This document shows, one piece after another, positions 1 to 7,229 of a stretch of DNA of 64,000 nucleotides (the first letter of the stretch is position 1; each line of letters begins with the position of its first letter). A model generated the notes under the pieces. That model was not told the DNA's origin. It did no database searches and saw only the letters and a program-made list of their open reading frames with translations. Source of the stretch: a virus. The stretch spans positions 62,001 through 126,000 of the IMG/VR virus record IMGVR_UViG_3300046167_000554, one strand, 5' to 3'. The translations under genes were made by a program, and so were the position numbers.

Positions 1-2
1 AT

Positions 3-356
3 AATAATCCAAAACTTAAGAATTTATTTGGTGGAATGTCTGCATTAGGATATGCAGCCGAACATAAATATACGGATATATGTTTGATTGGGTTTGATGC
101 ATTAGAACATGCAGACCCTACAAGTATATACAGTGGTGATTACTTAAATTACCAAGATGAGTATACAGAGGAGTCGAGAGTCTTCCATACTCAACAACAA
201 CAGTTTCTTGCTCTGTTAAAAGAGTATGAAAACATTAATGTTTATTGGAAAAAACCCCTTGACGGGTTGGTGAAGGTAGACTATAATGTACTTAACTATG
301 AAAATAGTGAAGAGTGGATACTTGGGGTGGGTCACCCATCTGAAGTATCTTTATAA
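3..356 (+). CDS. C-terminal part of a Rossmann-like, possibly sugar-transfer protein (5' end outside window)
   Basis: The frame is open from the first bases of the window, so the true start lies upstream; the first visible ATG is at 36. The visible 118 residues begin with a Gly-rich turn followed by GYAAEHKYTDICLIGFDAL. That resembles the nucleotide-binding beta-alpha-beta of DUF115/MptE-like or sialyltransferase-like phage proteins (helix, then a hydrophobic strand ending in GxD). The rest is hydrophilic and Tyr-rich. I cannot assign the family. The tandem with gp32 downstream suggests the end of an accessory gene before the replication/virion block. Confidence 0.5.
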   Translation, partial: NNPKLKNLFGGMSALGYAAEHKYTDICLIGFDALEHADPTSIYSGDYLNYQDEYTEESRVFHTQQQQFLALLKEYENINVYWKKPLDGLVKVDYNVLNYENSEEWILGVGHPSEVSL

Positions 357-391
357 AATTGTAATAAAATGCGATATAATTGTAATAAAAT
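357..391 (+). promoter_or_regulatory. Direct repeats in the gp32 leader (possible autoregulatory operator)
   Basis: A 14-base sequence, AATTGTAATAAAAT, occurs at 357-370 and again, exactly, at 378-391, immediately before the ribosome site (AGGAGA, about 392-397) of gene 32. In T4, gp32 represses its own translation by binding cooperatively to unstructured A/U-rich leader repeats. These repeats have the right place and composition for that role. TATAAT at 375-380 could alternatively be a -10 box. Function is inferred. Confidence 0.45.
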
Positions 392-402
392 AGGAGAATA
401 CA

Positions 403-1311
403 ATGTCAAGTAGTTTAGATAAACTAAGAGCTGCAATGGAAACAGCTTCACCAACAGAAGGTGCAAAAAAATCCTACAATGACGATACTATGTGGAAACC
501 CGAACTCGATAAGAGTGGTAATGGTTATGCAGTAGTTCGTTTCTTGCCTACTCCCGATGGAGAAGAGATGCCTTGGGTATCATACTTCGACCATGGATTC
601 CAAGGGCCAGGTGGATGGTATATTGAGAAGTCTTTAACGACTCTTAATAAACAAGACCCTGTTAGTGAATATAATACCCAGTTGTGGAATACAGGTATTG
701 AAGCAAATAAAGAGATTGCACGTAAACAGAAAAGACGTTTACATTATGTGTCCAATGTCTATGTTGTTTCAGACCCTAAAAATCCCGACAACGAAGGTAA
801 AGTATTCAAATATAGATTTGGTAAAAAAATCTTTGAAGCACTCAAGGAAGCAATCTCACCAGCATTTGAAGATGAGAAAGCAATCAATCCTTTTGACTTA
901 AGAGATGAAGGTGCAAACTTTCAAAATCAAAATCAGAAAAGGTCGATGGTTACTGGAACTACTGATAAATCAGAGTTTCGATTCAGCCTTGCACCATTAT
1001 TTACTGATGAAAATAAACTAAACGACATATATACAAGTGTCCATAGTTTAAGTGGTATTATTGCACCAAGTGAATTCAAATCCTACGAGGAACTCAAAGA
1101 GAAACTCGATAGAGTATTAGGTTTACAAGGTTCAGTAAGTAACTCTACAGCAGAGTCAGTTGCAGAAGATATGGAAGAAGTGCCATGGTCTAATGTAAAC
1201 ACTGAAACTGTTGCAGAAGAACCTGTAATCTCATCAGCAGAAGCAACCTCACCACAAGTAGAGGAAGATGATGCGATGGATTACTTTAAGAAGTTAGCTG
1301 CAGATAGCTAG
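403..1311 (+). CDS. 32: Single-stranded DNA-binding protein gp32
   Basis: 302 residues, the usual gp32 length. It coats ssDNA during replication, recombination and repair, and in T4 recruits UvsY and other proteins. An N-terminal basic/Ser segment (1-20) corresponds to the cooperativity domain. The OB-fold core has GNGYAVVRFLPTP at about 39-51 and VSYFDHGFQGPGGWY at about 59-73. The C-terminus is strongly acidic, ending in EEDDAMDYFKKLAADS, the known protein-interaction tail. The zinc-coordinating His/Cys cluster of T4 gp32 is not visible: the matching stretch, after TTLNKQDPVSEYN, has no cysteines. The ATG at 403 has a good AGGAGA site. Confidence 0.93.
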   Translation: MSSSLDKLRAAMETASPTEGAKKSYNDDTMWKPELDKSGNGYAVVRFLPTPDGEEMPWVSYFDHGFQGPGGWYIEKSLTTLNKQDPVSEYNTQLWNTGIEANKEIARKQKRRLHYVSNVYVVSDPKNPDNEGKVFKYRFGKKIFEALKEAISPAFEDEKAINPFDLRDEGANFQNQNQKRSMVTGTTDKSEFRFSLAPLFTDENKLNDIYTSVHSLSGIIAPSEFKSYEELKEKLDRVLGLQGSVSNSTAESVAEDMEEVPWSNVNTETVAEEPVISSAEATSPQVEEDDAMDYFKKLAADS

Positions 1312-1522
1312 TCTTCTTACAATGGGGTAGTCGTGTTTATTCAAAATGTGTCCTTGAAAATAAGACGACTACGAACTGAGGCCGTGGATTGGTTTAAATA
1401 TGTCATGTATTTAAATTGGGGGTATTCAGTAAGGGAAAGGTCAATAGCATATAGCGGATTGGTCGGTGAAGAACGGGTTGCTGTAAAGCGTGGGGTGACT
1501 TCACATTTTTTAGGAAATAAAT
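1312..1522 (+). ncRNA. Gene-free, G-rich structured stretch between gp32 and rpsU (leader or small RNA candidate)
   Basis: About 210 bases without a convincing gene; the 67-residue frame here is unlike its neighbours. The plus strand is visibly richer in G than the flanks. It holds inverted repeats: GTAGTCGT (1327-1334) with ACGACTAC (1365-1372), and a 10-pair stem GGTTTAAATA/TATTTAAATT at about 1391-1417. Near the end, GTG-ACTT-CAC is followed by six T (about 1506-1511), a weak terminator-like end, and then the rpsU ribosome site TAGGA. It may be the 5' leader of rpsU or an independent small RNA. I recognise no known RNA family. Confidence 0.35.
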
Positions 1523-1759
1523 ATGCCAAGTGTTAAACCAAGATTGAATCCGAAGAATAGAATGGAAGAACCATTCGATAGACTTCTTCGTAGATTCAAA
1601 AAAGAATGCGATAACGCAGGTATCGTACAAGAGGTTAGAGATAGAAAGTATCACGAGAAACCTAACGATACTAAGAATCAGAAGAACCAAGATTTAAAGA
1701 GAAAGAAAAAGTTAGACCTTAAGAGACGTAACAACGCAAACTACAGAAAGATAAGATAA
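1523..1759 (+). CDS. rpsU: Phage-encoded 30S ribosomal protein bS21
   Basis: 78 residues. The core [19 protein letters not shown], followed by [14 protein letters not shown], matches the bacterial bS21 signature (PFD-ALRRFK--C-KAG, then EVR-R-(Y/F)-EKP). A very basic helix follows ([15 protein letters not shown]). bS21 sits on the 30S platform beside the 3' end of 16S rRNA, next to the anti-Shine-Dalgarno region. Phage copies are known from pelagiphages and can be taken up by host ribosomes. Translation starts at ATG 1523 after TAGGA. The stop overlaps the next gene's start (TAATG). Confidence 0.93.
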   Translation: MPSVKPRLNPKNRMEEPFDRLLRRFKKECDNAGIVQEVRDRKYHEKPNDTKNQKNQDLKRKKKLDLKRRNNANYRKIR

Positions 1760-1956
1760 TGAGTAATTGGCATGGGGGGAAAGGTTCCAAGAGAAGGAAC
1801 TCAAACGAAGAAGCCTATGCTGATGGATGGGAACTTGCATTCGGAAAAAAGAAACCTGTAGTTAAGGTAAGAAAAGAAACACCAAGTCATGGTGCATCAC
1901 AAGTCCATTCGGACAAAACAAAATATAATAGGAAGAAGTCAGACCCAATACTATAA
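1759..1956 (+). CDS. Small basic GGKGS-motif phage protein, unknown function
   Basis: 65 residues, translationally coupled to rpsU through TAATG. The N-terminus WHGGKGSKRRNSNEEAYADG, followed by WELAFGKKK, fits a small family I recall from T4-like marine phages (GGKGSxxR, then a short helix with W and FG). The C-terminal half is basic and probably disordered. No catalytic motif is visible. Coupling to bS21 might suggest an RNA- or ribosome-related role, but that is inference only. Confidence 0.7.
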   Translation: MSNWHGGKGSKRRNSNEEAYADGWELAFGKKKPVVKVRKETPSHGASQVHSDKTKYNRKKSDPIL

Positions 1957-1959
1957 ATA
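1952..1959 (+). promoter_or_regulatory. T4-type late promoter TATAAATA, five bases before ATG
   Basis: The perfect late box TATAAATA is followed by GTAGT and then the ATG of the next gene at 1965. T4 late boxes are centred about 10 bases before the RNA start, so transcription would begin at or next to the A of ATG and give a leaderless message. Confidence 0.75.
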
Positions 1960-1964
1960 GTAGT

Positions 1965-2582
1965 ATGTCTCGACTCACCTTCAAAGAAATAGAATTACTT
2001 AAACCCGTAGAACTCCAAGAAAGACAGAAGGAGTCCTTAGACTGGTTTAAATCAAACCTCAAGACAATCAAGTCATATGCAAAACCCGATAAGGTTTTAA
2101 ACCAAGCTGGTGAAGACATCATACCTACAGAAATGATAGTAGGAGAGATGTACATGTTTATGTATGATGCAAAACACAAAGATACCCTTCCCTACTACGA
2201 CAGATTCCCTTTAATCTTTATGTTAGAGAGTTACAACAATGGATTCTTAGGACTTAACTTACACTATCTACACCCTAGATTTAGAGTAGGACTACTAGAG
2301 AACTTGTATGCATACTCTAATGATTTTGATGATGAGAGTGTTGCAGATGAGAACGTTAGACTAGGGTTAAGATATCAATCACTTGCAACTGCATCCAATC
2401 TAAGAGTTGCAAAACCATGTGTCAAACAATATCTATTTGAACACTTGGACTCTAAGATAGTTAAAGTGAATCCAAGTCAGTGGGACTTTGTTCCTTTATT
2501 ACCACTTTCTAAGTTTACAAGTGCAACAGGAAGTATAAATACTAACACAGTTTACAGGGAAACTAGAGAAAAAATCATATGA
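1965..2582 (+). CDS. Conserved T4-like virion-associated protein, function not assigned
   Basis: 205 residues. The recognisable core has MYMFMYDAKHKDTLPYYDRF, then PLIFMLESYNNGFLGLNLHY and LHPRFR, a block I associate with a conserved protein of marine T4-like phages in the head/baseplate neighbourhood. A basic helix stands at the N-terminus (ELQERQKESLDWFKSNLK). The gene is driven by a late promoter placed directly before its ATG, and its end overlaps the next gene by four bases (ATGA). Both point to a structural or assembly role. It could correspond to the gp2 DNA-end-protector position, but I cannot confirm that. Confidence 0.75.
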   Translation: MSRLTFKEIELLKPVELQERQKESLDWFKSNLKTIKSYAKPDKVLNQAGEDIIPTEMIVGEMYMFMYDAKHKDTLPYYDRFPLIFMLESYNNGFLGLNLHYLHPRFRVGLLENLYAYSNDFDDESVADENVRLGLRYQSLATASNLRVAKPCVKQYLFEHLDSKIVKVNPSQWDFVPLLPLSKFTSATGSINTNTVYRETREKII

Positions 2583-3328
2583 GTATACTAGACAGATTGA
2601 TTGGTCTTAAATCGGGAGATGAAAATCTTCAGATAGATAAATTAAAGTACAACTTTGACACGGGTGCAAGAGGAAACTATTTCATGGTTAACATCTTTGG
2701 GGTGGGCCACAAGGTATTGCACTTGAAGGTTGGAGATGTGAAACTGTACAAATTCCTTCTAGAGAATTGGAGGGCAAGTCAGTGGTCTTCATACGGCCCT
2801 GTTAGGAACATTCCAAACAATATAACAATGGATGGTCAAAGAGTTCCTATGACATTTTTATGTGACCAACACTTTGCAGATAAGTTTATATTAGATGCAT
2901 GGCAGTCCTATATCTATACTGGAACTGGAACACATGAAGACCAAGGTAATTCATTGAGACCTACATTTAGATATCAACAAGACTATGTTGGTAGAGTAGA
3001 GATTATCTCTATGAGAAAGGATGGTGCAGATGCAATGAAGACAACACTTCATAATGCATACCCAATAACATTAGGTGCTATGACACATAACACTGGTGCA
3101 AGAGATGAGATAATGAAATTTGAAGTAACATTCTCATTTGAAACATTTGATACTGAGTATGTAAATGCACCTAAATTATCCTTACTAAATAAAGGTAGAA
3201 GAGTATTAGATGCACTTCTAGAAACTGATAAATTGCGTGGAAGGTTTGGAAATAAAGTCCGAAGTTTAGACGCGAGATTGAAAAAATACGATGATAGATT
3301 GACTAGAATTTCAAATATCTTCGGTTAA
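2579..3328 (+). CDS. 54: Tail-tube-fold baseplate protein, probable tube initiator gp54
   Basis: 249 residues. The C-terminal half carries tube-fold hallmarks shared with gp19/gp54: YVGRVEIISMRKDGADAMKT, then a hydrophobic strand ITLGAMTHNTGARDEIMKFEV, then VTFSFETFDTEY (about 140-195). Such proteins sit on the hub and nucleate polymerisation of the gp19 tube. It is one of three tube-fold proteins in the window (with gp19 and the protein at 61268). Its place in front of gp26 fits a baseplate role. A tail completion protein of the same fold is the alternative. Confidence 0.6.
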   Translation: MSILDRLIGLKSGDENLQIDKLKYNFDTGARGNYFMVNIFGVGHKVLHLKVGDVKLYKFLLENWRASQWSSYGPVRNIPNNITMDGQRVPMTFLCDQHFADKFILDAWQSYIYTGTGTHEDQGNSLRPTFRYQQDYVGRVEIISMRKDGADAMKTTLHNAYPITLGAMTHNTGARDEIMKFEVTFSFETFDTEYVNAPKLSLLNKGRRVLDALLETDKLRGRFGNKVRSLDARLKKYDDRLTRISNIFG

Positions 3329-3343
3329 AATATGGAGTAAATT

Positions 3344-4045
3344 ATGGCATTACCGATACAATCGGCACCTACATTTTTTTGTGAGTTGCCCAGTGATGGT
3401 ACTGAAGTAAAATTTAGACCCTTCCTAGTGAAGGAACAAAGGAATCTTCTCCTAACTAAAGAAGACCCAAATCAAAAAGAGATTACAGAAAACATTATAA
3501 CTTTGTTGACTGCATGTACTTTTGAAAAATTGGATATATCAAAGTTATCTACTTTTGATGTTGAATACTTATTTCTACAAGTTAGGTCAAAGTCTGTTGG
3601 AGAAACAGTTAAACTGAATTTACCTTGTCAGAAAGATGATACACATCCTAAAGTTGAACTACCTATTAACCTTGCAGATGTTTCTGTAGATAAGAGTAAT
3701 ATGATTGACAATACAGTAATGATTAATGATGAAATTGGAATTGTTCTGAAATACCCAACTCTTATGGAGTCTATGAATATTTCAGAAAACGATGAATCAC
3801 AACTCTTGGATGTTATGAAAAAATGCATTGTTAGGATTTTTGATAATGAAGAAGTACATGAAATGATGGAGACACCCGATAGTGAAATAGAATCATTTCT
3901 AGACGGAATGACTATTGGTCAACTAGAAAAGGTTGGTGCATTCTTTACAGGAGCTCCTAATCTTTCACACACTGTAACTTACAAATGTCCTGAATGTGAA
4001 ACAGAACAGTCAATGACTATTAGGGGTCTAGAGAATTTTTTTTAA
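3344..4045 (+). CDS. 26: Baseplate hub protein gp26 / tail assembly chaperone-like
   Basis: 233 residues, matching the T4 gp26 family (T4 baseplate protein family). The N-terminus PIQSAPTFFCELPSDGTEV, then KFRPFLVKEQRNLL, is typical. The C-terminus carries a zinc-ribbon-like pair YKCPECETEQ (about 219-228). In T4 gp26 is needed to make the central hub. The gene ends in a run of eight T (4036-4043) directly before its TAA, and the -1 frame runs into the gp51-like reading frame that follows. A frameshifted fusion is therefore possible, like the chaperone pairs of other tailed phages that lie just before the tape measure. Confidence 0.88.
   Translation: MALPIQSAPTFFCELPSDGTEVKFRPFLVKEQRNLLLTKEDPNQKEITENIITLLTACTFEKLDISKLSTFDVEYLFLQVRSKSVGETVKLNLPCQKDDTHPKVELPINLADVSVDKSNMIDNTVMINDEIGIVLKYPTLMESMNISENDESQLLDVMKKCIVRIFDNEEVHEMMETPDSEIESFLDGMTIGQLEKVGAFFTGAPNLSHTVTYKCPECETEQSMTIRGLENFF
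4036..4043 (+). promoter_or_regulatory. Candidate -1 ribosomal frameshift site (T8 run at the end of gp26)
   Basis: The in-frame codons read AAT TTT TTT TAA, so U UUU UUU is a classical slippery heptamer placed immediately before the gp26 stop. Slipping back one base gives TTA ATA GCT CTT TCT CAT GAT AGC and then the ATG at 4066, with no stop, joining gp26 to the gp51-like frame. A short CATG-ATAG-CATG hairpin lies 14 bases downstream. Not proven. Confidence 0.6.
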
Positions 4046-4065
4046 TAGCTCTTTCTCATGATAGC

Positions 4066-4224
4066 ATGATTAATTACTATCAAACCAACTTTCAACTCAT
4101 GCAACACCATAAATACACATTGAGTGACTTAGACGGAATGATACCTTGGGAAAGAGAGATATATTCGACATTACTTATGAACTACTTGAAAGAGGAGAAA
4201 GACCGACTGAGTCAAAAGAAATAA
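4066..4224 (+). CDS. 51: gp51-like small hub assembly protein (possibly made as gp26-gp51 frameshift fusion)
   Basis: A 52-residue frame from ATG 4066 to TAA 4222-4224, containing YTLSDLDGMIPWEREIYSTL and LLMNYLKEEK. I recall this pattern (start of helix, D-L-D-x-MIP-(W/F)-ERE, then a Leu-rich helix) from gp51 hub-assembly proteins of marine T4-like phages. T4 gp51 itself is longer. There is no convincing ribosome site before ATG 4066. The frame continues upstream without a stop to the T8 run inside gp26, which favours expression as a -1 extension of gp26. Confidence 0.7.
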   Translation: MINYYQTNFQLMQHHKYTLSDLDGMIPWEREIYSTLLMNYLKEEKDRLSQKK

Positions 4225-4248
4225 CTAACTAAATTAGAGGACACACTA

Positions 4249-4629
4249 ATGAGCGATATAGATAAATTCTCGGGAGACATGAGTCGTAACGAGGTTGAAA
4301 TAGACTTGAAGAAGTTCATGGCCATGGTATCAGAGATTGGCGAACTTAAACAAGAAATTTTTGAATTGACAAACGAAGACAGAAAGAATCCATGGCAGAA
4401 ATGGATTTTCGCTGCAAAAACAATTGATGCATGGAGAATTATACCAAGAGCATTCTTAGGTATATACATGTATCTTCTTTACTACGCAACATTTTGGTTC
4501 ATGGACTTAGCAGACCCAACACTAGAACAATCAGGTTTGATATCTGTATTAGTCGGTGCTGGTGCGGCATGGTTTGGACTATACACTTCAAGTGCAGCTA
4601 AAGAACATGGGGACACTAACCCTAACTAG
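4249..4629 (+). CDS. Two-helix membrane protein, holin-like candidate
   Basis: 126 residues. The acidic/helical N-terminal half (1-48) is followed by W-x-KWIFAAKTIDAWRIIPRA and two hydrophobic segments at about 67-87 (FLGIYMYLLYYATFWFMDLA) and 97-113 (ISVLVGAGAAWFGLY), then a short polar tail. The loop between them has DPTLEQ. I recall similar small membrane proteins in marine phages being called putative holins. It sits between the gp51-like gene and the tape measure. The long N-terminal domain is unusual for a holin, so another membrane role is possible. Confidence 0.65.
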   Translation: MSDIDKFSGDMSRNEVEIDLKKFMAMVSEIGELKQEIFELTNEDRKNPWQKWIFAAKTIDAWRIIPRAFLGIYMYLLYYATFWFMDLADPTLEQSGLISVLVGAGAAWFGLYTSSAAKEHGDTNPN

Positions 4630-4639
4630 GATTTAACAG

Positions 4640-6607
4640 ATGGCAGACGACCCACAAATACAAGGATTAGCTAAGACAATTTCAAGATTGTTGCTTGTTA
4701 ATGAAGCACAATTTGATGAACAACGTGCAGAGTTAAAGGAAGCTAAGAAACAGACTACCCAATTAGAAAGAACTGCTAACAAGATAAGTCAATCTAATGA
4801 AAAACAAATAAAGGAATTAGAAAAGAAACTTAAAGATGCTGAGGCTGCCAAAGCAGAAACAGTTATGCAAAAAATCCAAAAAGCATTTGGATTAGGTGGA
4901 CTAGGTGTCGATGAAGCAATCACCAAAAGTGGTAATCGTATTAAGAAGGGTGAACTAGGATTTGAAGCTGCATTAAATGCTTACAATAAAAGGATTCAAG
5001 ATGCATCAGATGACAGTGCAAAGGCGTACTCAAAGGTGGGTGAAGATTTAGCAAAGTCTAACAAAGAAGTTGCAGAAGGTTTTAAAACTGCATTTAGTAA
5101 TGTTGGAGATGACTTTAGTGAACTTTTTGGAAGTGCAATGGGGAGTCAGTTAAAAGATGCTGGTAAGAAAGTAAAGGCACTTATTAACATCCCATTTAAA
5201 CTGGTAAAAGGGATATTCCCATCATTCAAAGTACTTGGTGGTGTACTAAAAAATACTGGTCTTAGACTTAAGAAATTTGGGATGGGTTTAAAAAACATGT
5301 TCACTGGTGGTATACTAGGAAAACTAAAAATAGCACTCTTTGTTGGTGCTGGTATTTTAGGTTTTATTGCTATTAGAAAATTCATTAAGAGTGGTTTTAT
5401 GGAAGGTATCAAACTTATGATACATGCATTTGTACAAGGTTTTGATAGATTAAGAATTGCATTCCTTGAAGCTTTTGGTAAACAAGGTAAAGCAGATGAA
5501 ATTAGAAAGAAGACTATTGCACGAGAAATAGACGAACAAAAAAGATTAGGAAATATTAGTGAAGATGCAACAGGCAAGGATTTATATACTCAAGCTCTAG
5601 CTAATAATGAAGTAAGAGACTATATGGGTAATGATGAGACCTTCAATATGAGCTCAGATTTTGTCGGTAAGGAAGCTGGTCTTTCTGAAGAGGCTGTAGG
5701 GGGTATCAGAACTAATGCATCCGAAGGTGCATTAGATATCTATGGGACATTAAAGGGAAGAGAGGCAGCTGTAGATTACGATAGTCGAGAAATGACTTTC
5801 ATCCAAAAGGCAGATTTTGCCACAGGATTACAAGAACAGTATAATGTTAAGATAGGTTACTTAAATGCAGAGGGTAAACCAACTACTGCAGAAGAACTAG
5901 CAGCTGATTTAAATATGAATCTTGCAGAAGTAGTTACATTTGTCCAAGCAAATGACGATTTAACGATGGGTGATAATAATAAAATTTATAAGAAGGGAGA
6001 CTTTTTAATTAAAAAACAAGAAGATGGTAACTTTGCATTCCAAGGGGAAGCAGGATTTTTAAACTCTATGTATGAGAACACTGCAAGTTTTTTTGGTTCA
6101 GATAGTGACCAAACAGAAAGAATACCAATTGTTGGAGCTCCCGATGTTAAATCAACTATAGATACACAATATAGTCTATTAGATGAAGAACAACAAGAAC
6201 AATTAAGAAACACTATATCTCCACAAGGTGTTTCAGATACTGCTAGGTATGAAAAACTAAGAAGAAATGACCCCGAGTTCCTTGAAGCAGTTAAGGAAGA
6301 ATATGGTATAAACGCACACTTCTTGAGGAAGGATGCTAATGTAGACCAATTTGGAATGGTTGGTGATGTTCCTGTTACAAAATTGTTAATGTTAAACGAA
6401 CAATATTTAAGGGAGATGAAACTCTATAGAACACAGTTAGATGATTTCATGTCTCAAGGACAAGTTAAAGATTATGGTAATAGTAATATTAATACCATCA
6501 TGAATCAAGGTGGAAACGTTACTAATATTAGTTCAGGCACCCCAACTGCACAAGATGTAAACAATTTTTTCATGCCAACTCATGATAATGGTGTACCTAA
6601 GTATTAA
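4640..6607 (+). CDS. 29: Probable tail tape measure / hub protein gp29
   Basis: 655 residues, near the size of T4 gp29. The N-terminal coiled coil (about 20-75, Glu/Lys/Gln-rich heptads) is followed by an amphipathic basic stretch and a hydrophobic segment at about 228-247 (LKIALFVGAGILGFIAIRKF), the usual membrane-active part of tape measures. After that comes a soluble C-terminal domain (300-655) ending in a Gly/Asn-rich tail. Tape measures set tail length and exit into the host during DNA entry. Its place after gp26/gp51 and before gp48 is the T4 order. The stop overlaps the end of the opposing gene by 11 bases. Confidence 0.7.
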   Translation: MADDPQIQGLAKTISRLLLVNEAQFDEQRAELKEAKKQTTQLERTANKISQSNEKQIKELEKKLKDAEAAKAETVMQKIQKAFGLGGLGVDEAITKSGNRIKKGELGFEAALNAYNKRIQDASDDSAKAYSKVGEDLAKSNKEVAEGFKTAFSNVGDDFSELFGSAMGSQLKDAGKKVKALINIPFKLVKGIFPSFKVLGGVLKNTGLRLKKFGMGLKNMFTGGILGKLKIALFVGAGILGFIAIRKFIKSGFMEGIKLMIHAFVQGFDRLRIAFLEAFGKQGKADEIRKKTIAREIDEQKRLGNISEDATGKDLYTQALANNEVRDYMGNDETFNMSSDFVGKEAGLSEEAVGGIRTNASEGALDIYGTLKGREAAVDYDSREMTFIQKADFATGLQEQYNVKIGYLNAEGKPTTAEELAADLNMNLAEVVTFVQANDDLTMGDNNKIYKKGDFLIKKQEDGNFAFQGEAGFLNSMYENTASFFGSDSDQTERIPIVGAPDVKSTIDTQYSLLDEEQQEQLRNTISPQGVSDTARYEKLRRNDPEFLEAVKEEYGINAHFLRKDANVDQFGMVGDVPVTKLLMLNEQYLREMKLYRTQLDDFMSQGQVKDYGNSNINTIMNQGGNVTNISSGTPTAQDVNNFFMPTHDNGVPKY

Positions 6608-7229
6608 ACTGATAATCTAGTACAGACTCTTCTGTAAACTCAATCTCTTTTATCGTCTTCATAACTCTTTCACTGTTTGTATACATGTCAGGTCTATCCT
6701 CTTGAACATGCATCTCAATCATGTTAGGTGTCTCAACTGCAAACAAATCATTCCCACTTTTAGAATACAACTCTAACCAAGTATCAAAGTCTATTGATTC
6801 ATTACGAAAGGTTGACACATCCCATAACACAAACTCTTGGTCTAACTTATTCAAGTGTATAAGTGCATGAACTCTATGGGTGCCTGGATGCACAATCCAC
6901 TTATCATCTTTCATGTAAGCTTGTGGAGTTGAGTACAACCCCTTAGTTCTAATCTCATTGATTAACCATATGAGTTTAGTTGCATGAAAGTTCTGATTGT
7001 ATTCATGAATATCCATCTTCTCTTTGAAGTTCTTTGCAACAACTGGTTCTAAGTCTTTGTGTTTCAGTAGATGTTTTGCATATGTGATATGTGCATCAGG
7101 TTTACGTTCCCATTTATTTTCAAGTGCTTCACCTAGTGTTACTAACTTAGGTCTAACATGAAACTCGTCAAAGATGACTCTGAGTTCATCTATATCCTTT
7201 TGAGTGTGTAAGTGTTTAATTATTTCCAT
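6597..7229 (-). CDS. HPG-x-x-R (ParB-like) domain protein, unknown function
   Basis: 210 residues, the last gene of the minus-strand operon. A helix LIWLINEIRTKGLYSTPQAY is followed by KWIVHPGTHRVHAL at about 110-123 and then FVLWDV at about 133-138. The HPG-x-x-R loop looks like the nucleotide-binding motif of ParB/sulfiredoxin-like domains. The same helix-HPGSVR-strand-WD pattern recurs in the N-terminal half of the protein at 42903, where it is fused to a glycosyltransferase-like domain. The operon also contains kdsB and a HAD phosphatase, so a sugar-related or modification role is possible. It overlaps kdsB by 14 bases and converges on gp29. Confidence 0.6.
   Translation of the reverse strand: MEIIKHLHTQKDIDELRVIFDEFHVRPKLVTLGEALENKWERKPDAHITYAKHLLKHKDLEPVVAKNFKEKMDIHEYNQNFHATKLIWLINEIRTKGLYSTPQAYMKDDKWIVHPGTHRVHALIHLNKLDQEFVLWDVSTFRNESIDFDTWLELYSKSGNDLFAVETPNMIEMHVQEDRPDMYTNSERVMKTIKEIEFTEESVLDYQFNT

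Noticed and set aside
665-901. A 78-residue frame inside gp32
   Set aside because: Shadow of the gp32 gene in another frame, without conserved motifs.
1333-1536. A 67-residue frame between gp32 and rpsU
   Set aside because: It overlaps the rpsU start, has Trp/Arg-rich composition unlike neighbours and no ribosome site; inverted repeats suggest structured RNA instead.
1965-2582. Identity as gp2 DNA-end-protector protein
   Set aside because: Position is suggestive, but I see no sequence motif that separates it from other conserved virion proteins.
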